A stretch of DNA of 64,000 bases from the NCBI RefSeq assembly GCF_000004075.3, contig NC_026657.2, positions 12,524,001 to 12,588,000 on the forward strand, given 5' to 3'. The stretch comes from Cucumis sativus (lineage: Eukaryota; Streptophyta; Magnoliopsida; Cucurbitales; Cucurbitaceae). Within the stretch, counting starts at the first letter, position 1; each line of letters begins with the position of its first letter. A program made the position numbers and the translations under genes. Positions 11,655 through 23,797 of this stretch are shown in pieces. The notes below the pieces were generated by a model, which worked only from the letters and a program-made list of their open reading frames with translations, had not been told where the DNA came from and ran no database searches.

Positions 11655-13436
11655 ATGCAAATCCCTAGATCATTTTGTCGCCTGTTCAGCACTTTCTCAA
11701 AATCACAAAGAGCCATAAGTAATTCAACCTCTTTGAATTCGATCAAGGAGCTTCACGCCCAGCTTGTAAGAGCCCAAATGCACATCGACCCATCTTCTAT
11801 CTCTGAAGTTATCAAGCATTATGCTCTTTCTCCACAATCTTTGCCCAAGGCCCATTTCGTTTTTAACCAAATTCAGCGACCCACATTGCTAGTTTGGAAC
11901 CACATGATCCACGGTCTATCAAAGAGCGATCGACCTAATGATGCAATTCATTTCTATAATACCATGTATTACAAAGGAATACAGGGGAGTCATTTGACTT
12001 TCATATTTTTATTCAAGTCTTGTGCAAGAGTTTCTGATGTAAGGCAAGGCCAGATGGTTCGTGTTCATTCTATGAAACTTGGGTTTGAATCCTATCTTTT
12101 TGTTTCAAATGCCTTGATTCATATGTATGTGTGCTTTGGTGAGTTGGCCATGGCACAAAAGGTGTTCGATGGAATGTTGGAAAGAGATGTAGTTTCATGG
12201 AATTCTATAATTTGTGGATATTATCAATTTAATAGATTTAAGAAGGTCTTGGATCTTTTTAGGGAAATGCAGGCTATAAATGTGAGAGCTGATTCTGTGA
12301 CAATGATGAAAGCTATCTCAGCAACCTGCTTTTTAAGTGAATGGGAAATGGGAGACTATTTGGTGAAGTACATTGATGAACATGGTGTTGTGGTTGATCT
12401 CTACTTAGGAAACACTTTGATAGATATGTATGGACGCCGTGGTATGATAGATTTTGCAGGTAGAGTGTTTTATCAGATGAAAGAGAAAAATATAGTATCA
12501 TGGAATGCAATGATTATGGGGTATGCAAAAGTAGGGAATTTAGTTGCTGCAAAGAAGCTTTTTAATGAAATGCCTTCAAGGGATGTGATCTCATGGACCT
12601 CCATGATCATAGGCTATTCTCTAGCTAAGCAACATGCTGAGGCAGTGAAGCTTTTTCAAGAAATGATGGTGTCTATGGTGAAACCAGATGAAATAACTGT
12701 AGCTACTGCACTTTCTGCTTGTGCCCACTTGGGCTCACTTGATGCTGGAGAGGCAGTCCATGACTATATACGCAAGCATGACATCAAATCAGACGTTTTT
12801 GTAGGAAACTCTTTGATTGATATGTATTGTAAATGTGGCGTGGTTGAGAAGGCTCTACAGGTTTTTAATGACATGAAAACTAGAGACTCAGTGTCATGGA
12901 CTTCTATTATTTCAGGTCTTGCTGTGAATGGTTTTGCCGAGTCTGCACTTAATGTATTTGATCAAATGTTGAAAGAAGGTATTTGCCCAACTCATGGGAC
13001 TTTTGTAGGGGTTTTACTAGCTTGTGCTCATGTAGGATTGGTAGACAAGGGAGTGGAACACTTTAAGAGCATGGAAAACACATATAGACTTGCACCAGAA
13101 ATGAAGCATTATGGATGTGTTGTGGATCTTTTGTGTCGTTCAGGTTATCTGGACATGGCCTACAATTTCATAAAGAAAATGCCAATTGTTCCTGATGTTG
13201 TAATATGGAGAATATTGTTAAGTGCTTGCAAGCTTCATGGAAATTTGGTGTTGGCTGAGATTGTCTCAAAGAAGCTTCTTGTATTAGATCCTAGTAACAA
13301 CGGGAATTATGTTCTCTCTTCAAGCACATATGCAGGTTCAGATAGGTGGGATGATGTTATAAAGATTAGAAAACTGATGGAAGTGACTAACCTACAGAAA
13401 CCATGTGCTTATAGTTCCATTGAAGTGAGAATATAA
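11655..13436 (+). CDS. Pentatricopeptide repeat protein, PLS class with E-type tail
   Basis: A single uninterrupted exon of 593 codons, as is usual for plant PPR genes. The protein is an array of 35-residue helical hairpins that binds organellar RNA, most likely in mitochondria or plastids. P, L and S type repeats alternate, with the typical LGNTLIDMYGR, DVISWTSMIIGY and VGNSLIDMYCKCG segments. An E-like region follows the array (KHYGCVVDLLCRSG ... VVIWRILLSACKLHGN). It stops at SSIEVRI with no E+ or DYW deaminase domain, so any editing role would need a partner. The frame is open back to 11553. I prefer the ATG at 11655 because it opens MQIPRSFCRLFSTFSKSQRA, an Arg/Ser-rich leader suited to organelle import, whereas the earlier start adds a hydrophobic segment. 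It sits between dehydrogenase copies 2 and 3. Confidence 0.92.
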   Translation: MQIPRSFCRLFSTFSKSQRAISNSTSLNSIKELHAQLVRAQMHIDPSSISEVIKHYALSPQSLPKAHFVFNQIQRPTLLVWNHMIHGLSKSDRPNDAIHFYNTMYYKGIQGSHLTFIFLFKSCARVSDVRQGQMVRVHSMKLGFESYLFVSNALIHMYVCFGELAMAQKVFDGMLERDVVSWNSIICGYYQFNRFKKVLDLFREMQAINVRADSVTMMKAISATCFLSEWEMGDYLVKYIDEHGVVVDLYLGNTLIDMYGRRGMIDFAGRVFYQMKEKNIVSWNAMIMGYAKVGNLVAAKKLFNEMPSRDVISWTSMIIGYSLAKQHAEAVKLFQEMMVSMVKPDEITVATALSACAHLGSLDAGEAVHDYIRKHDIKSDVFVGNSLIDMYCKCGVVEKALQVFNDMKTRDSVSWTSIISGLAVNGFAESALNVFDQMLKEGICPTHGTFVGVLLACAHVGLVDKGVEHFKSMENTYRLAPEMKHYGCVVDLLCRSGYLDMAYNFIKKMPIVPDVVIWRILLSACKLHGNLVLAEIVSKKLLVLDPSNNGNYVLSSSTYAGSDRWDDVIKIRKLMEVTNLQKPCAYSSIEVRI

Positions 13437-13740
13437 GCATGTATTTACCAAACGACTTGAATAACCTGAGTGCTTCTCCAATGCACTGGTTTACTGGATC
13501 AATTACTTTGCTGTGATATAAATACCCTCCAGATGTGTCCATATTCTTGAAGGCTGAACTCTCCCATGCTAAATGGATCAACGTTAAGAAAGATTGTTAT
13601 TGTTGAACGAACCTTTACAGAGTTCTATAAAAGTTTGAAAGCATCCTTCATGATAACCATAGAAGGTTTTAAATGTTCTACTTTTGCCTATATAAGCCTC
13701 TATCCCCTTTGTTCAGTTTGACTTTGCATCTACATAAACC
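13437..13740. other. PPR 3' flank, nothing recognised
   Basis: No coding sequence or repeat recognised before dehydrogenase-like intron DNA begins at about 13745. Confidence 0.5.
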
Positions 13741-13744
13741 CTCA

Positions 13745-15500
13745 TGACTAGTCTTTTCATCATCTTGGACAAATCAGTGCAGTGGATCACTTTATTTATG
13801 ACTTCAAGTACTGGATGGTAGTTTTCTTAAAATATAGCTATTCTTATCGCTAAGGGAAGAAGCAGGCTTAATTAACGTGTCAAATTTACTATTGATGCCC
13901 CATCAAGGTATTCCTATATCTTTACCATTTCGAAAATTAGGTAGTTTTTAGTGGATTATTACATTATATTCATTGATGCGTGCATTTGGTGTGGATACCT
14001 CTTGTCTGATGCTGCTTTTGAACTTGAAATTTGACCGATAATGTTGTGGAAAGTCTATGTTGTAAGAAGCATGTGTATCATATTCACTTCATTTTTTTGA
14101 GTTGGTTAGTTCTGATTGAACTTTTATGATATGATTTCAGGAAAGCACTTACTTTTCTTACCAACAGATGGTTCATCCAGCAGACCTGGGATTTAAATTG
14201 CCTAAAATGTCAGCTTAGAGGGAGGAGCCATGTGTGAGCCTTAAGTGTTGGTGTTCATGCTTGTTGACGTGCGAACATTGGTCCAGAAAATAATATTTTG
14301 GACATGGAAGCTGGACCAATTGGACTTGTCACTATGATGGCTGCTCGTGCGTTTAGTGCACCCTAGATTGTCATTATCAATGTGGATGACTATCAATTGT
14401 CTGTTGCAGATCAAGATCAGATGAAGTTAAAGTTTCAATTAACATTCAGGTTTTCCGGACTTTTGAAATTCATTTAAAACTCTCCATCCTTTCATAACAC
14501 GAACACCTTGAGTTATTGACAATGACCTGTCCAATTTTTATGATCTGTGTAGAGAGCTTAGTGAAAATTGGGCAAAGCTCTAATTCACACTCGAGAAATG
14601 CCAGTGTTTTTTAATCTTACAAAGCTCTAGAATTGTCAAAATACATGGGTTTTACTGTTGATTACTTGAAAAAGTCATGAAAACTAAGGTAGATGTGAGT
14701 AACTTAGCTGGCTTTAACAAGAAAATGCTAACAGCCTCATGCGCCACTCAAGCTGGTGGCAAAGTTTGTCTCGTTGTGGGTAATAATGAGATGACTGTTT
14801 AATTGAATCGGATAATAGAAATACACGATAAAACCAAGTGTTTTAGGTACTTGGACCCTCCCAATCTTGAGATACTCTCAAGTTCTAATCCATATTCCAA
14901 AATATTGCTTACCTCCCCCATCCCCTTGTCCTCTATTTATAACCAACTTTCCTAACAAACTCCCTATCTAATTACTAATGTCCTAATAATCCCAAAGTTT
15001 TAGGGTTATATTGATCATTAAATAGGGGTTTGTTAGGGAGGTTGGTTATATATAGAGGTTAGGGGAATGGAGAAGGTAAGCAATATTTTGGAATATGGAT
15101 TGGGGCTTGAGAGTCTCAAGATTGGGAGGGTCCAAGCATCTCAAACACTTCCTTTATTGTGTATTTCTATTATCTTTTAATATTCAATATATCCGGGTTC
15201 TATCACTGTTCCACTAACTCCACCTGCAGTAACTCGACACCTGCTATCTGCATACACTAGTTCTTTTTCCATTTTACAAAGTATAATAAGCTTTATATGA
15301 CAGGGAAGTCGTTGTGATTGGTTGTGTTTTGATACAAAAACACATGGCCTGTGTGCTTGGAGTTTATAAGAAGTTGAAAGATCAATGTGAAGCCGCTTAT
15401 AACACATGGATTTGGTTTCTCACTGAAGGAGGTGGAAGATGCCTTTGAAACCAGTGCTCGTGGTGGTAATGCTATTAAGGTCATGTTCAACTTGCGAAGT
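13745..15500 (+). pseudogene. Sorbitol dehydrogenase-like pseudogene, copy 3 (3' half only)
   Basis: Non-coding sequence at 13745-14160 matches intron 3 of copies 1 and 2. Eroded exon 4 follows at about 14168-14450, exon 5 at about 14665-14793 and 15205-15230, and exon 6 at 15304-15494. Exons 1-3 are absent. Lesions include the frameshifted, stop-containing start of exon 4 (cctaaaatgtcagcttag), loss of the exon 5 acceptor and first codons, several small indels, an insertion inside exon 5, and the final TGA changed to CGA. The intron 3 part includes a stretch around cttggacaaat that copy 1 has (about 2698) but copy 2 lacks. Confidence 0.85.
14800..15204. mobile_element. Foldback-type insertion in exon 5 of dehydrogenase copy 3
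   Basis: A 405-bp insertion flanked by ACTGTT on both sides (14794-14799 and 15205-15210). That hexamer occurs once at this place in copies 1 and 2, so it is a likely 6-bp target duplication. The insert is one long imperfect inverted repeat: GATAATAGAAATACAC at 14811-14826 is exactly complementary to 15159-15174, and pairing continues inwards through TTGGACCCTCCCAATCTTGAG and the TATTCCAAAATATTGCTTACC region to a loop near 14990. It has no coding capacity. The outermost 10-30 bp pair poorly, so the true ends are uncertain. Confidence 0.75.
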
Positions 15501-15589
15501 CTCATACTTTGAGAGATGGACCCGAAATGCTGTGTTTTGCATGTCTTAGATCAATTGTCCTCAAGAGAAAAATTATTATCATAAAACAA

Positions 15590-15945
15590 ATCTTAAATTT
15601 CGTTTAGAACTGGGTTTTAGTTGTATGTTACTTAACTTCTTTTTGCTCCTATTCAAGTCTTAGTAATGGTTGTTATAAGTTACCGAGCTTTTCTCTTTGT
15701 ACCTATCTATGGCTTAGATATGCTCTTTAAACAATGAGATGCTTATGAATGTTTCAAAATGAGTATATATGATGTCACTATTATCTATATTTTGGAATGA
15801 TTTTGAACTAATAGTTAAAATTTTAATTGGTACTTTATAGTTGATTATAGAAATAAGAAACTAGGAAGATAAATGAATCAAGAGACGAAGCTTGGTATTT
15901 TGGCTTGCCTGAAGCTCCTTACTGGGGAGAAGTCCACACTTGTGG
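15590..15945. repeat. 3' flank of copy 3, duplicated from the copy 2 flank
   Basis: Partner of the repeat at 9185-9520, in the same orientation and position relative to the last exon. Confidence 0.75.
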
Positions 15946-16672
15946 AGATTAATCTTCTAATGGAAGACATTAGTTTTTAGGAGTTGCTAGTACTTTTCAT
16001 TTTTGTACTCAGCCTTGGCATTCTTTTAGGATGTTTCTTGATTTAGAATGATGTTTTTCTAGTTCGAATTCTCTTCTTCCTTCTGCTGGTCGTAAACAAA
16101 CTTGAGCCAAGAAAAGAATATCCAAATTGTAAGAATAGTATTTTATTTCTCAAAGTAGTTGATGTGAGCTTAAGTGCGTGCGTTTGTAAGATTTTCATGG
16201 TTTTCATTTATCAAAGGTCAGTAATGGTATTAAAAAAGTTAATATTCCTCTCTTTACAAGAAAGATTTTGTTTAAGGAATTCTATCTGAGATGATGGAAG
16301 TCGTTGAAGATGGCAGAAGCCATGAAAATCTTAAGGAAAAGAAAAGAAAAAGAACCAAGGCTGACAAATTTTAGCGTAGAGTACTAATGACAAAAAAATA
16401 TGAACCACAAGCTTTTTATTCTCCTCCTTCTTATGTTTGGTTGGGATTGAAAAGTAGAATAGGATTGTGGTGTGGAATACCAAGCTTTAAAGAACAGATA
16501 ACAACATGATAAAAGGATAAAGGATAAGGGTCATTAAGAATCACACAAACTGAAGACAGCCTCACAAAAAACATTATGCTTTGATTTCAGGGATAATTTG
16601 GATATTCCTGCTTTATCATTTCTCTCTCTCTCTTTCTCTTAACACAAGACCTACCATAAGAGAGTTCCCCAA
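15946..16672. other. Intergenic and 5' leader of the following gene
   Basis: No gene recognised. A (TC)n run at about 16619-16640 just before the start codon is a pyrimidine-rich leader typical of plant 5'-UTRs. Confidence 0.5.
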
Positions 16673-17514
16673 ATGGGGTGTAAACTGAACTCTCCCAATA
16701 CCCCAATTCTCTTCAAATTTTCCACAAAAAGATCCAACCTTGGAGGCAAAAGCATCAAATTTTCTCCCACTTCCTGTCTCAACAGTCAAAACCAAGAAAC
16801 ACCCACCATTCCCACCACCACAAAGATCCCAAAATCTAATATTTCCACTGTTCATTTCAAGTCTCTCACAGCTTGCAAGCTTGGCATTTCTAGATTCCCT
16901 GATTTCCAATATAATGCTGAAGGAGGAACAGGAACTGGGTCTGTCAAGATCCACGATGATAATGGCAGCAACAGCCGACTTTTAGTTTCTTTCGATGTTG
17001 ACACCCTTTACATCCCACCATTGACAACTCAAACCACTAAGTTTCTGGGTCTGCCATTGCCACCGTTTCTGAAGATTGATGTTCTTCCTGAATTCTTCCA
17101 AGGAAGCATCAATCAAGAGTCTGGCAAGGTAATCACGCCCATAAGTTGTTTGATAAAAGTTCTAGTTCAACAAAATCTTAGAAAACACTAGTTGATTCAA
17201 TTGTAAATATTAATAACAGTGATCTGATTTGCTATATCTGCAAGCAGGTTGAGCTTGAATTTGAGTCAAAGTTCATATTCTCAATTGGGAGTTTGTATAG
17301 AGCTCCTCCATTGCTAGTAAAAACCGTGCTGAGTTCTGAAGAATCAAGAGGAATCATAAGAAGTGGAAAAGGAGAGAGATTGGATGACGATGGAAATTGC
17401 AGATTGGTAGGGGTGGCTACTGTTGACCCCATTGATGATTTGTTTCTCAATTCCTTCCTCTCTCTCCCCACTGAATGTATTGCAAACCTCAATGCTATAA
17501 TCACATTCTCTTAG
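16673..17514 (+). CDS. Conserved plant protein, possibly DUF1997, probably plastid-targeted
   Basis: Two exons, 16673-17128 and 17248-17514, join in phase 0 to 240 residues. The first ~60 residues are rich in Ser, Thr, Pro and Lys and poor in acidic residues, like a chloroplast transit peptide. The remainder has conserved-looking blocks: LLVSFDVDTLYIPP, then LGLPLPPFLKIDVLPEFFQG, and, after the intron, ELEFESKFIFSIGSLYRAPP and CRLVGVATVDPIDD. I believe it belongs to a family of unknown function found in plants and cyanobacteria (DUF1997-like), but the family name is from memory and tentative. No catalytic motif is evident. Confidence 0.75.
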
Positions 17515-20500
17515 AGAGACAGCAAGAAGAATATATTATAACACAGTGATGTAATTGTTTGGGACAAAAATCAGACACATACATATTTGAAAACAAATAA
17601 TATAATGCATAGGTAGTTGTTCTGGTCATCCATGATTTGTGTTTGAATTTTGTCATTCCATTTTTTTATAAACCTTTCGTCTGGTTAAGAGCAAAAGAGA
17701 CCATATCTTTTTGTAGTTTTTCTATGACTAATTTTTCTTTGATTGGTTGGTTTCTCATTCATTATTTAATAGACTTTACTAATTGTATTTGTGTTCACAA
17801 GACGTGCTTAGGTTTGATTAAATAATTAAAAATTGGATAGCGATCGTGAGTGAAATTATTTTTTTATTTTGATACAAAACTTCAAAACTAAACCAAAGGT
17901 TGAATGTTTTATAGATATTGTTTGGAAGGATTGTGATAATCTACTAACAAGATTTTTAAAATAAAATGCCCCAACGTAAAATTTAGAACCCAAGTCTCTA
18001 CTTTTTTTTTTTTTTTCCTTCCTTTATTTCCAGTAATTAGTTCGAGTCACAAACGAACGAAGGCCTAACTAGTTAAAATAGCTAATGGTGTATGCACATA
18101 TCGTGCATGCCGTAGCCCAAGAGCATCATGTTATTGAGATCAAAATAGGTTTAAGAAAAGTTGCTTGGATCCAGTTGACTCACAGAATAAGACATACACC
18201 TCCTCAACTCGAAGAAAGGAAGATGTATTTTAAAACAAGAATCTTTTAGTTATTTGAACCCTTAATAACATATTCTAAAATTCCAAAATCAATTTCACGA
18301 CTCCATAGGGTGAGTTAAAAAAAAATGGTAACTTACGACTAAAAACCATGAGGTAATTAAGAAGAACTAAACGTTTAAACACACGACAAACAAAATGTTC
18401 ATAATTGTAATCATAGATCAAGAATTGCGAGAAGGATAGCGATAAATTTGTATGGCCACCCCAAAGAAAAATCATTATTCTCAGAATTTAAAATCCAAAA
18501 CCGTTTCTTACAACCTAATGGTTAGCTTTAAGACAGCCTCTCAAAACCTTAATGCATTACCACACATAGATTTTAGCAAAATGAGTAAGATACTCTTATT
18601 ATTTAATATGTTTTTAAAAGGAATAGAACTAAATATAAATAATAAGTTGGAGTCATTAGTGGTTCATATCATCCCTAATTGAATAACTTAAATCAACAAC
18701 TCTTATAATAACTATATCATTACAGTCTTTTATTTTTGTTTTGCAAGTTTTTTAATTTTTGAAGTACAATTTTATCATTGATTATATGTTAAGGTCCAGT
18801 GCATCACCTCCATTCAAATTTTGACATACCATTCAAAATTAACTACACCATATAGTTTCAATGGATCCAAATATTTGTAATTTTTAACAAGTTTGAAGGG
18901 TAGAACTCTACACCCTTAGAGCTAGTATGGAATTATTTTTATTACTCGTTACTTTATTTTTAAAAATTTAAGAATATTTTGTATGCATATCTATATTTTT
19001 CATCCAAAATTGTTTATATTGTCCTGCTTTTGTATTTCGTTTTTTATTTTGCCTTCTATTCTTCCAAATTCCCTTACAACCATCTTTAGTAAATGATTTA
19101 CATTTTTTATCTAAAGAAAAGTTAATAAACAAATAAAATTGCATATACTTCACTTAAGGTATATATACATCAGAAGAAAATCATGGAAATACCAAGAGAT
19201 TACAAGATTTAAATGTTTGAGAGAAGTCATATTTTATTAGTTGATTATGTGTTAATAATCAAATATATTTTTTATTTAATTATTTTGTCGTTTTGGCATA
19301 TTTCATGGAGAGAGTTTGACTTTAAAATTTTACAAGGTTTCGTAGGATTTTAAGTTTATCTTAAAATTTTATAGCTTTATATGGTTTTGGTAAGGAAATG
19401 AAAAATGAGACAAACAAAGTATTTACATAAAAATAAAAAAGGTTACCTTTTAACTTATGAAAATTTCAGACAAATTTAACATCCTGCTAATGGTAGGGAT
19501 ATTTTTAAATATTTTTTAACGGTTTATGTCATATAGCAATGAAAATTGTTTTTCTTTTTAAGTTAAAGGTATTTTTGAAACTTTAGAAAGTTTATTGATA
19601 TTTTAAAAATAAAACCTTAATGGTTTCCATCTAAATTAATGACAAAAATATGTTTGAACTTTTTTTAAATTTAAAAGTGTTTTCGAACTTTTAAGAGTAA
19701 AGCCGAATATACAAAGTTGAAAGATGTCTTTTTAGAAGTTTCTTGGAAAGAAAAAAGAAAACAAACTATCTATCCTTCATAAAAAAAATCACAAATAAAA
19801 CAAATTCATTACACTTAATTTTTGTACGAATCTTATCAACTTTTATATTTTTGACCGTTAAGCTAATAAATTCATTAAAGTTTCTTTTTGCCCTCCTTAA
19901 GAATGTGAGATTAATACTCCATTTTAAAGATATATGAAAAACTTTCAAATCACACCTTAAATGTTAATTACTAAAAAAATTATTTTTAAAAACTCATTTT
20001 TATTTAAACTCCTCGAATCAAAATTATTCAAATACACCTTAAAAATGATTGTATGTAGTTATAAAATAATATAATATTTTTCAAAATATTTCTTTTTGGT
20101 TAAATTAAACATTTAAAAATGTATTATTTCAAACACATCTTATATTTAGTTTGACAAGTCTTGAAGTTGAAGTAGATTGATTGATCGATCGATAAATTTT
20201 CTATTAAATTTTAATATGAAAATTGGCAAATGAACTTTTACTATATATTTGAATACATTATTTATCTTTTAAAAAGGGATTAGATCAACACATTGTTGAA
20301 ATAAAAAAAAAGGAAAAAATGAGATAATTTCATTTTAAGAAAAGAGAGAGGATAAGTATAAAAGATGAGAGTGAGTATGTGTGTGTGTGTACTACTTATA
20401 CAAAAAACAAGTTTCCATATTAACTTATTTGGAAGTATTATGTAGTTATTTTTTTGAATGATTAATTTGAAAAAGGAAAATAGTAATGTGGAAAAGAAAA

Positions 20501-20980
20501 GAGTAAACAACAAACAATTTGTTTAAAAGAAGAGACATTAGAAAGAAAAAGAAAAAAGAAAAAAGAAAGGGAAAGTAAGTAAATTGAATTATTAATATTT
20601 TTGGATGAAATTAAAAATTGTGAACATTAATAAGGAACAAGTAATCGAAATTAAAAAGAAAAGAAGGGGGGAAAAAATAGTAATAATAATAAAGAGAAAG
20701 GAAAAGGACAAAAAAAGGGGTTGGAAATGAGAAGAATGGAAGAGAGCATCAATGCGTCCACGTGGCATAAAGTCAATCGCTACAAAGTCTAAAGATCATC
20801 ACCTCACCAGGATTCCGATCTCCTCTTTCTTTCCCGTTTGCTTTCCCCAACCAATTTCCATTTCCATTTCCATAAAATCAAATTGTAATTCCATTTCTTT
20901 TTTTCTTTTTTCTTTTCTAATTAAAAAAGGGAAAAAAAAAATCCCATCTTTTCTCTCTTTCTCTTCTCTTCTTCATCCTC
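17515..20980. other. AT-rich intergenic DNA, no gene recognised
   Basis: Read on both strands; only short AT-rich frames and homopolymer runs are present, with a (TG)n run at about 20377-20389. The last ~250 bp become purine- and then pyrimidine-rich as the promoter and leader of the next gene are reached. Confidence 0.55.
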
Positions 20981-20989
20981 TTCGCCTCC

Positions 20990-21060
20990 TCCACTCCCAC
21001 TTCTCCTCTCTGTTTCTCTTTCTCTTTCTCTTTCTCTTTCTCTTTCTCCCTCTGCTTCAA
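20990..21060. repeat. TTTCTC/CTTTCT pyrimidine repeat in the PGAP3-like leader
   Basis: Seven or so TTTCTC hexamers lie about 130-160 bp upstream of the start codon. The position suggests a CT-rich 5'-UTR, a common plant promoter-proximal feature. Confidence 0.7.
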
Positions 21061-21174
21061 AACAATCCCCTTTTTTCTCCGATTCATGGAACCTTTCCAT
21101 TCGATTCCTCACTCCCACCTCTTAATTCCCTTCAATTCCTTCTGAACTTCCCTTTGACTTTCCACCCATATCTC

Positions 21175-23797
21175 ATGGCTGCCTTTCCTCATTGCCCTCT
21201 TCTTCTTCTTCTTCTTCTTCTACTTCCTTTCTTCTTCTTCCATCTCCTTTACGCCAGCCCTGGTGACTCTGATCCTATTTACAAGTAATTTTCCTTTCCC
21301 TTTTCTTTTCTTTGCACCTTTTTGTTTTCCTCTCTTCCCCCTCTGCTTTCTTCGCCTTTTTTTTCCTTCTTTTTTTCTCTCTCTTTTTTTTTTTTATTAG
21401 ACCCCTCATTTTGATTTTCCCCTCTTTACCCTTTCCTACACTTGTCTCGTAAATGGGAATTTGATTTAATGCCTTATTCTTCTGAGTTTGTGGTTTAATT
21501 TATTGTTTGCTTGCGGTTATTGAACGGGTTGGTCTCCGTTATAGGAAACTTGATTTTCGTTCTTTTAATTTGCGGGAATTTCTACTGTGCTCGGCTGCAA
21601 ATTAACTAATCCAATATTTTGTAATTCTATTTATCCTGTTCATTCTACTATTTGTTTGTTGGCTAATTTCCCAAATACGAAGACGGCGCTTTGTTATTGC
21701 CTCAATTTTTCTTCCCTCTTCCATGAATTATGAAAATAATTGTTTTAGTTCACTATTTGAGCATCCATGAATCTTATGATTCGAAGTTCCACGGTGATTA
21801 GATGCTTGGGATTTGTGAACATTGCTTATTTAGGCATTAGTTTAAGTGGGCTGGTAATTAAGTTAAGTCGTTGAATCTTATACTAAAACATTGGTTTGGA
21901 CTTTGGATAGAGTGGGAAAAAGGTGATCTAATTTCTTATTCTTTGTATGGAGAGAAAATGCGGTAGTTCAGTGATTTCCTTGGCTATGATTTGTCAGGGA
22001 TTGTGTGGTGCAGTGCGAGAAATCTGGGTGTGCTGGTGACAAATGTTTTCATCATTGCAAATTCTCATCGGATGGGAAGCCTGTAGATGGTCCATGGTAT
22101 CTGCAGGAACCTTTATATTTACGATGGAAACAGTGGGACTGCCAAACCGATTGCAGGTATCACTGCATGCTTTCTCGGGAAGAAGAAAGAACTAGTCTTG
22201 GTGATAAACCTGTCAAATACCATGGAAAATGGCCATTTAGAAGAGTCTATGGCATTCAGGTCAACCAATCCCTTCGTCTCATATCTAAATCCTTTCTTCA
22301 TTCTGCTCATCTTCTACTTTTTCCATTGATATGATAGGAACCAGTTGCAGTTGCTCTTGCTACTCTCAATCTTGCCGTGCAATTTCATGGCTGGATATCA
22401 TTTTTCATTCTTCTTTACTACAAGCTTCCATTGAAGCCCAATAAGAAGACCTACTACGAGTACACAGGGTTGTGGCATATCTATGGAATCTTAGCCATGA
22501 ATTCTTGGTTTTGGAATGCTGCATTTCACTGTAGGTAAGTCATTATTATAGTTTAATCTTTGGAATGGCAGACAGTGAGGTTATCAAGCTTCATGATCTA
22601 CTTATGTACAAGGAAACTGTTCACATTTCTAACTTACTACCTGCATTGTCATGGTGCTTGGAATTAAATGCTTGTAGAGATGTGGAGTTGACTGAAAAGC
22701 TGGATTATTCTTCAGCTGTGGCATTTATTGGATTTTCGCTAATTGTAGCTATACTGCGAGCCCTTAATGTGAGGGACGAGGCTGCAAAAGTCATGGTATC
22801 TGCCCCAATTATCTCATTCGTCACAACCCACATCTTGTATCTGAACTTCTATAAACTTGATTATGGTAATTCATCAATTCTTTAGACCCCATTTCTCGAC
22901 TGTAAATATAATTTTTGTTGTTTCAATTGAAAAAAGATTTCCTATCCATTTTACAGTTAGCTGTAGATATTCCTATGCATCTTTATGGTTCTCAGATTAT
23001 CCCAATGGGTTATAATGCTTTTTTTATTATCTATTCAATATTACATTTCCTGGACATAGTAGAAGTAGAACTGTGAATCAGCTAAGTGAAACTGGCCTAA
23101 CAACTTTTCTTTTTCTGTGCTATCTTCTACCGCTAATTATCTTAAACAATTCTATCAGGGAATATGGTGGTGAGATTTGTTGGTTCTCCTATGCTGCTTA
23201 AGTTCACCATTTCTATATTTTACATATTTTTCTCACTTAAATCGTTCTTCTTAATTAAACAATTTATTTATCTGTCCCATCCCTTCCTTGTATGTGATCA
23301 ACTATCTCAATATCTTCCCCGCTGCTCCTTTCAATCCTATGCAAAAGAAATCTTGAAGGTCAGAACTTCTGGTGCCTAACAGATGAGGTTTCTAGGTCAT
23401 GTATTCAAATGGATGAATGAATTACTGGACTCCATCTTTCATTGGGATTGAAGACTAAGATATTTCTTGGTATCAGAAGTATGACTTGAGTAAATTGACT
23501 TACCTTTCAGGACTGAATGCTAAGGTCTGCCTGGTGATGGGCATTACTCAACTTCTTGTTTGGGCAGTTTGGGCAGTTCTTTCTCGCCATCTGTCACAAT
23601 GGAAGTTGTGGATATTAGTCTTCGGCGGTGCTGTTGCAATCCTTTTAGAGGCATTCGATTTCCCTCCTTATGGAGGATATGTGGATGCTCACGCACTCTG
23701 GCACGCAACTTCAATTCCTCTTTCATATATTTGGTGGAGTTTCGTGAGAGATGATGCTGAATTTAGAACTTCTGCTCTTCTCAAGAAAGTGAAGTAG
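21175..23797 (+). CDS. Per1-like/PGAP3 family membrane protein (GPI-lipid remodelling)
   Basis: Five exons: 21175-21284, 21998-22259, 22338-22534, 22678-22865 and 23511-23797, all GT-AG and in phase, giving 347 residues, the family's usual length. Per1/PGAP3 proteins are multi-pass ER/Golgi proteins of the CREST hydrolase superfamily that remove the sn-2 acyl chain during GPI-anchor lipid remodelling. Seen here: an N-terminal signal peptide with a poly-Leu core (residues ~9-20); a cysteine-rich lumenal region (CEKSGCAGDKCFHHC, then WDCQTDCRYHC); about seven hydrophobic segments; and the family residues NSWFWNAAFHCRD, LDYSSA and VDAHALWHATSIP, whose His and Asp are the presumed metal ligands. 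The end KKVK resembles a dilysine ER-retrieval signal. The first in-frame ATG is upstream at 20752, but the signal peptide sets 21175. Confidence 0.93.

Noticed and set aside
20752-21174. Upstream extension of the PGAP3-like protein
   Set aside because: It translates the pyrimidine-rich leader as poly-Phe/Leu/Ser; the signal peptide begins at 21175.
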